DNA of 64,000 bases from Bradyrhizobium cosmicum (lineage in GTDB: Bacteria > Pseudomonadota > Alphaproteobacteria > Rhizobiales > Xanthobacteraceae): NCBI RefSeq assembly GCF_007290395.2, contig NZ_CP041656.2, positions 1,736,001 through 1,800,000 on the forward strand. Direction: 5' to 3'. How positions within the stretch are numbered: the stretch's first letter is position 1; each line of letters opens with the position of its first letter. The position numbers and the translations under genes are program-made. Below are positions 63,387-64,000 of the stretch, piece by piece. The notes under the pieces are model-generated. The model worked only from the letters and a program-made list of their open reading frames with translations. It did not search any database and was not told where the DNA came from.

Positions 63387-64000
63387 TTCTTCATGCCTCC
63401 CGTGACCTGCTGTCCCTGCACCAGCTTGCCGTAGACGAGAGCGAGGAGAAGAGTGGCCAGCAGCAGCACCGCACCCAGCGCCGATGCGAGTCCCCAGTTG
63501 GCTGTCTCCGTCGTGTAGAGCGCGATGAAATAGCTGATCATCTGATCGGCGGCGCCGCCGACGAGTGCGGGCGTGATGTAGTAGCCGAGCGCCAGGATGA
63601 AGACGAGCAGGCTTCCCGCGCCGATGCCGGGCAGGGTTTGCGGCAGGTAGATCCGCAGGAAGGCGGTGACCGGAGGCGCACCGAGCGAGGCGGCGGCACG
63701 CATATAGGCGGGCGAGATCGCTTTCATGCTGCTGTACAGCGGCAGGATCATGAACGGCAGGAGAACGTGGGTCATCGCCACGCAGACACCGAAGCGGTTG
63801 TAGATCAGCCGCAGCGGTGCGTCGATGATGCCAAGCCAGTGCAGGCTGTCGTTCACGACACCCTGGCTCTGCAACAGCACGATCCAGGCGCAGGTGCGGA
63901 CCAGAAGCGATGTCCAGAACGGCAGCAGGACGAAGATCATCAACAGATTTGACCGGCCGGGCGGCAGCGTCGCCAGCAAGTAAGCGACCGGGAAGCCGAG
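63383..64000 (-). CDS. ABC transporter permease, PotB type (runs off the window)
   Basis: At least 206 residues of the C-terminal part are inside the window; the frame remains open at its right edge. It has the EAA loop [20 protein letters not shown] and the helices expected of PotB-like permeases. It overlaps the PotC-like gene by 4 bases. The ATPase and binding protein are expected further right, outside the window. Confidence 0.92.
   Translation of the reverse strand, partial: LGFPVAYLLATLPPGRSNLLMIFVLLPFWTSLLVRTCAWIVLLQSQGVVNDSLHWLGIIDAPLRLIYNRFGVCVAMTHVLLPFMILPLYSSMKAISPAYMRAAASLGAPPVTAFLRIYLPQTLPGIGAGSLLVFILALGYYITPALVGGAADQMISYFIALYTTETANWGLASALGAVLLLATLLLALVYGKLVQGQQVTGGMKN

Overview
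The window is a GC-rich, gene-dense stretch of alphaproteobacterial chromosome. It most likely comes from Bradyrhizobium or a close relative in the Nitrobacteraceae. I infer this from codon use, from the many small exported proteins with a Bradyrhizobium look, from the paired Irr-type iron boxes at the bfd-bfr genes, from the Omp25/RopB-like beta-barrel protein, and from several families of short palindromic elements between genes. No rRNA, tRNA, CRISPR array, transposase or phage gene was seen. The genes read as core and ordinary accessory chromosome, with one low-GC orphan (51009-51461) and one toxin-antitoxin pair (21514-22054) as the clearest islets.

Layout. 1-4744: the start of an RND efflux adaptor, an amino-acid binding protein, an exported protein of unknown function, a cupin and a hybrid histidine kinase. 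4871-13666: a catabolic import cluster (XRE-cupin regulator; dipeptide-type binding protein, two permeases and a fused double ATPase; an FAD oxidoreductase; a 2-hydroxyacid dehydrogenase). 13686-15735: intracellular PHB depolymerase and a glutathione transferase behind a consensus sigma-54 promoter. 16014-21410: small proteins, an enolase-superfamily enzyme facing an SMP-30 lactonase, a GNAT acetyltransferase and a GMC oxidoreductase. 21514-22979: brnTA followed by 0.9 kb of repeats that hold a candidate structured RNA. 22980-29291: MoxR ATPase and CoxE-like VWA protein, GlsB-type membrane protein, two rhodanese-type enzymes and an L,D-transpeptidase. 29350-36199: 2-hydroxyacid dehydrogenase, EttA, MltB-type transglycosylase, two related glycine-zipper proteins, bfd and bfr. 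36392-45496: many small soluble, membrane or exported proteins, including a collagen-like protein, a lone FlbD-type DNA-binding domain, a C-terminal J-domain protein and two tandem paralogues with a WxxxxxCQxW core. 45709-51461: a double beta-barrel outer-membrane protein, a second GST, a VOC protein, a membrane protein with a 24-residue upstream peptide, a single-domain response regulator and a Mug-type DNA glycosylase. 51596-56605: a complete thiamine operon thiO-thiS-thiG-thiE-thiC with its own promoter and TPP riboswitch, interrupted by two palindromic repeats. 56602-64000: lytic transglycosylase, an OmpR-type two-component pair, two secreted or stress-type proteins, a branched-chain-type binding protein and the tail of a polyamine-type ABC importer.

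The most useful discoveries are mostly in non-coding sequence: a three-way-junction RNA-like fold at 22441-22600; a palindromic element with perfect 24-bp terminal inverted repeats present twice (55061-55200 and 62400-62537) and decayed once (11636-11772); a promoter-operator for brnTA that makes the toxin mRNA nearly leaderless; a consensus sigma-54 promoter; and two Irr-type boxes. Among the proteins, the tandem double barrel, the collagen-like protein and the uncharacterised exported proteins deserve a second look. I did not find convincing evidence of a wholly new multi-gene defence or metabolic system.
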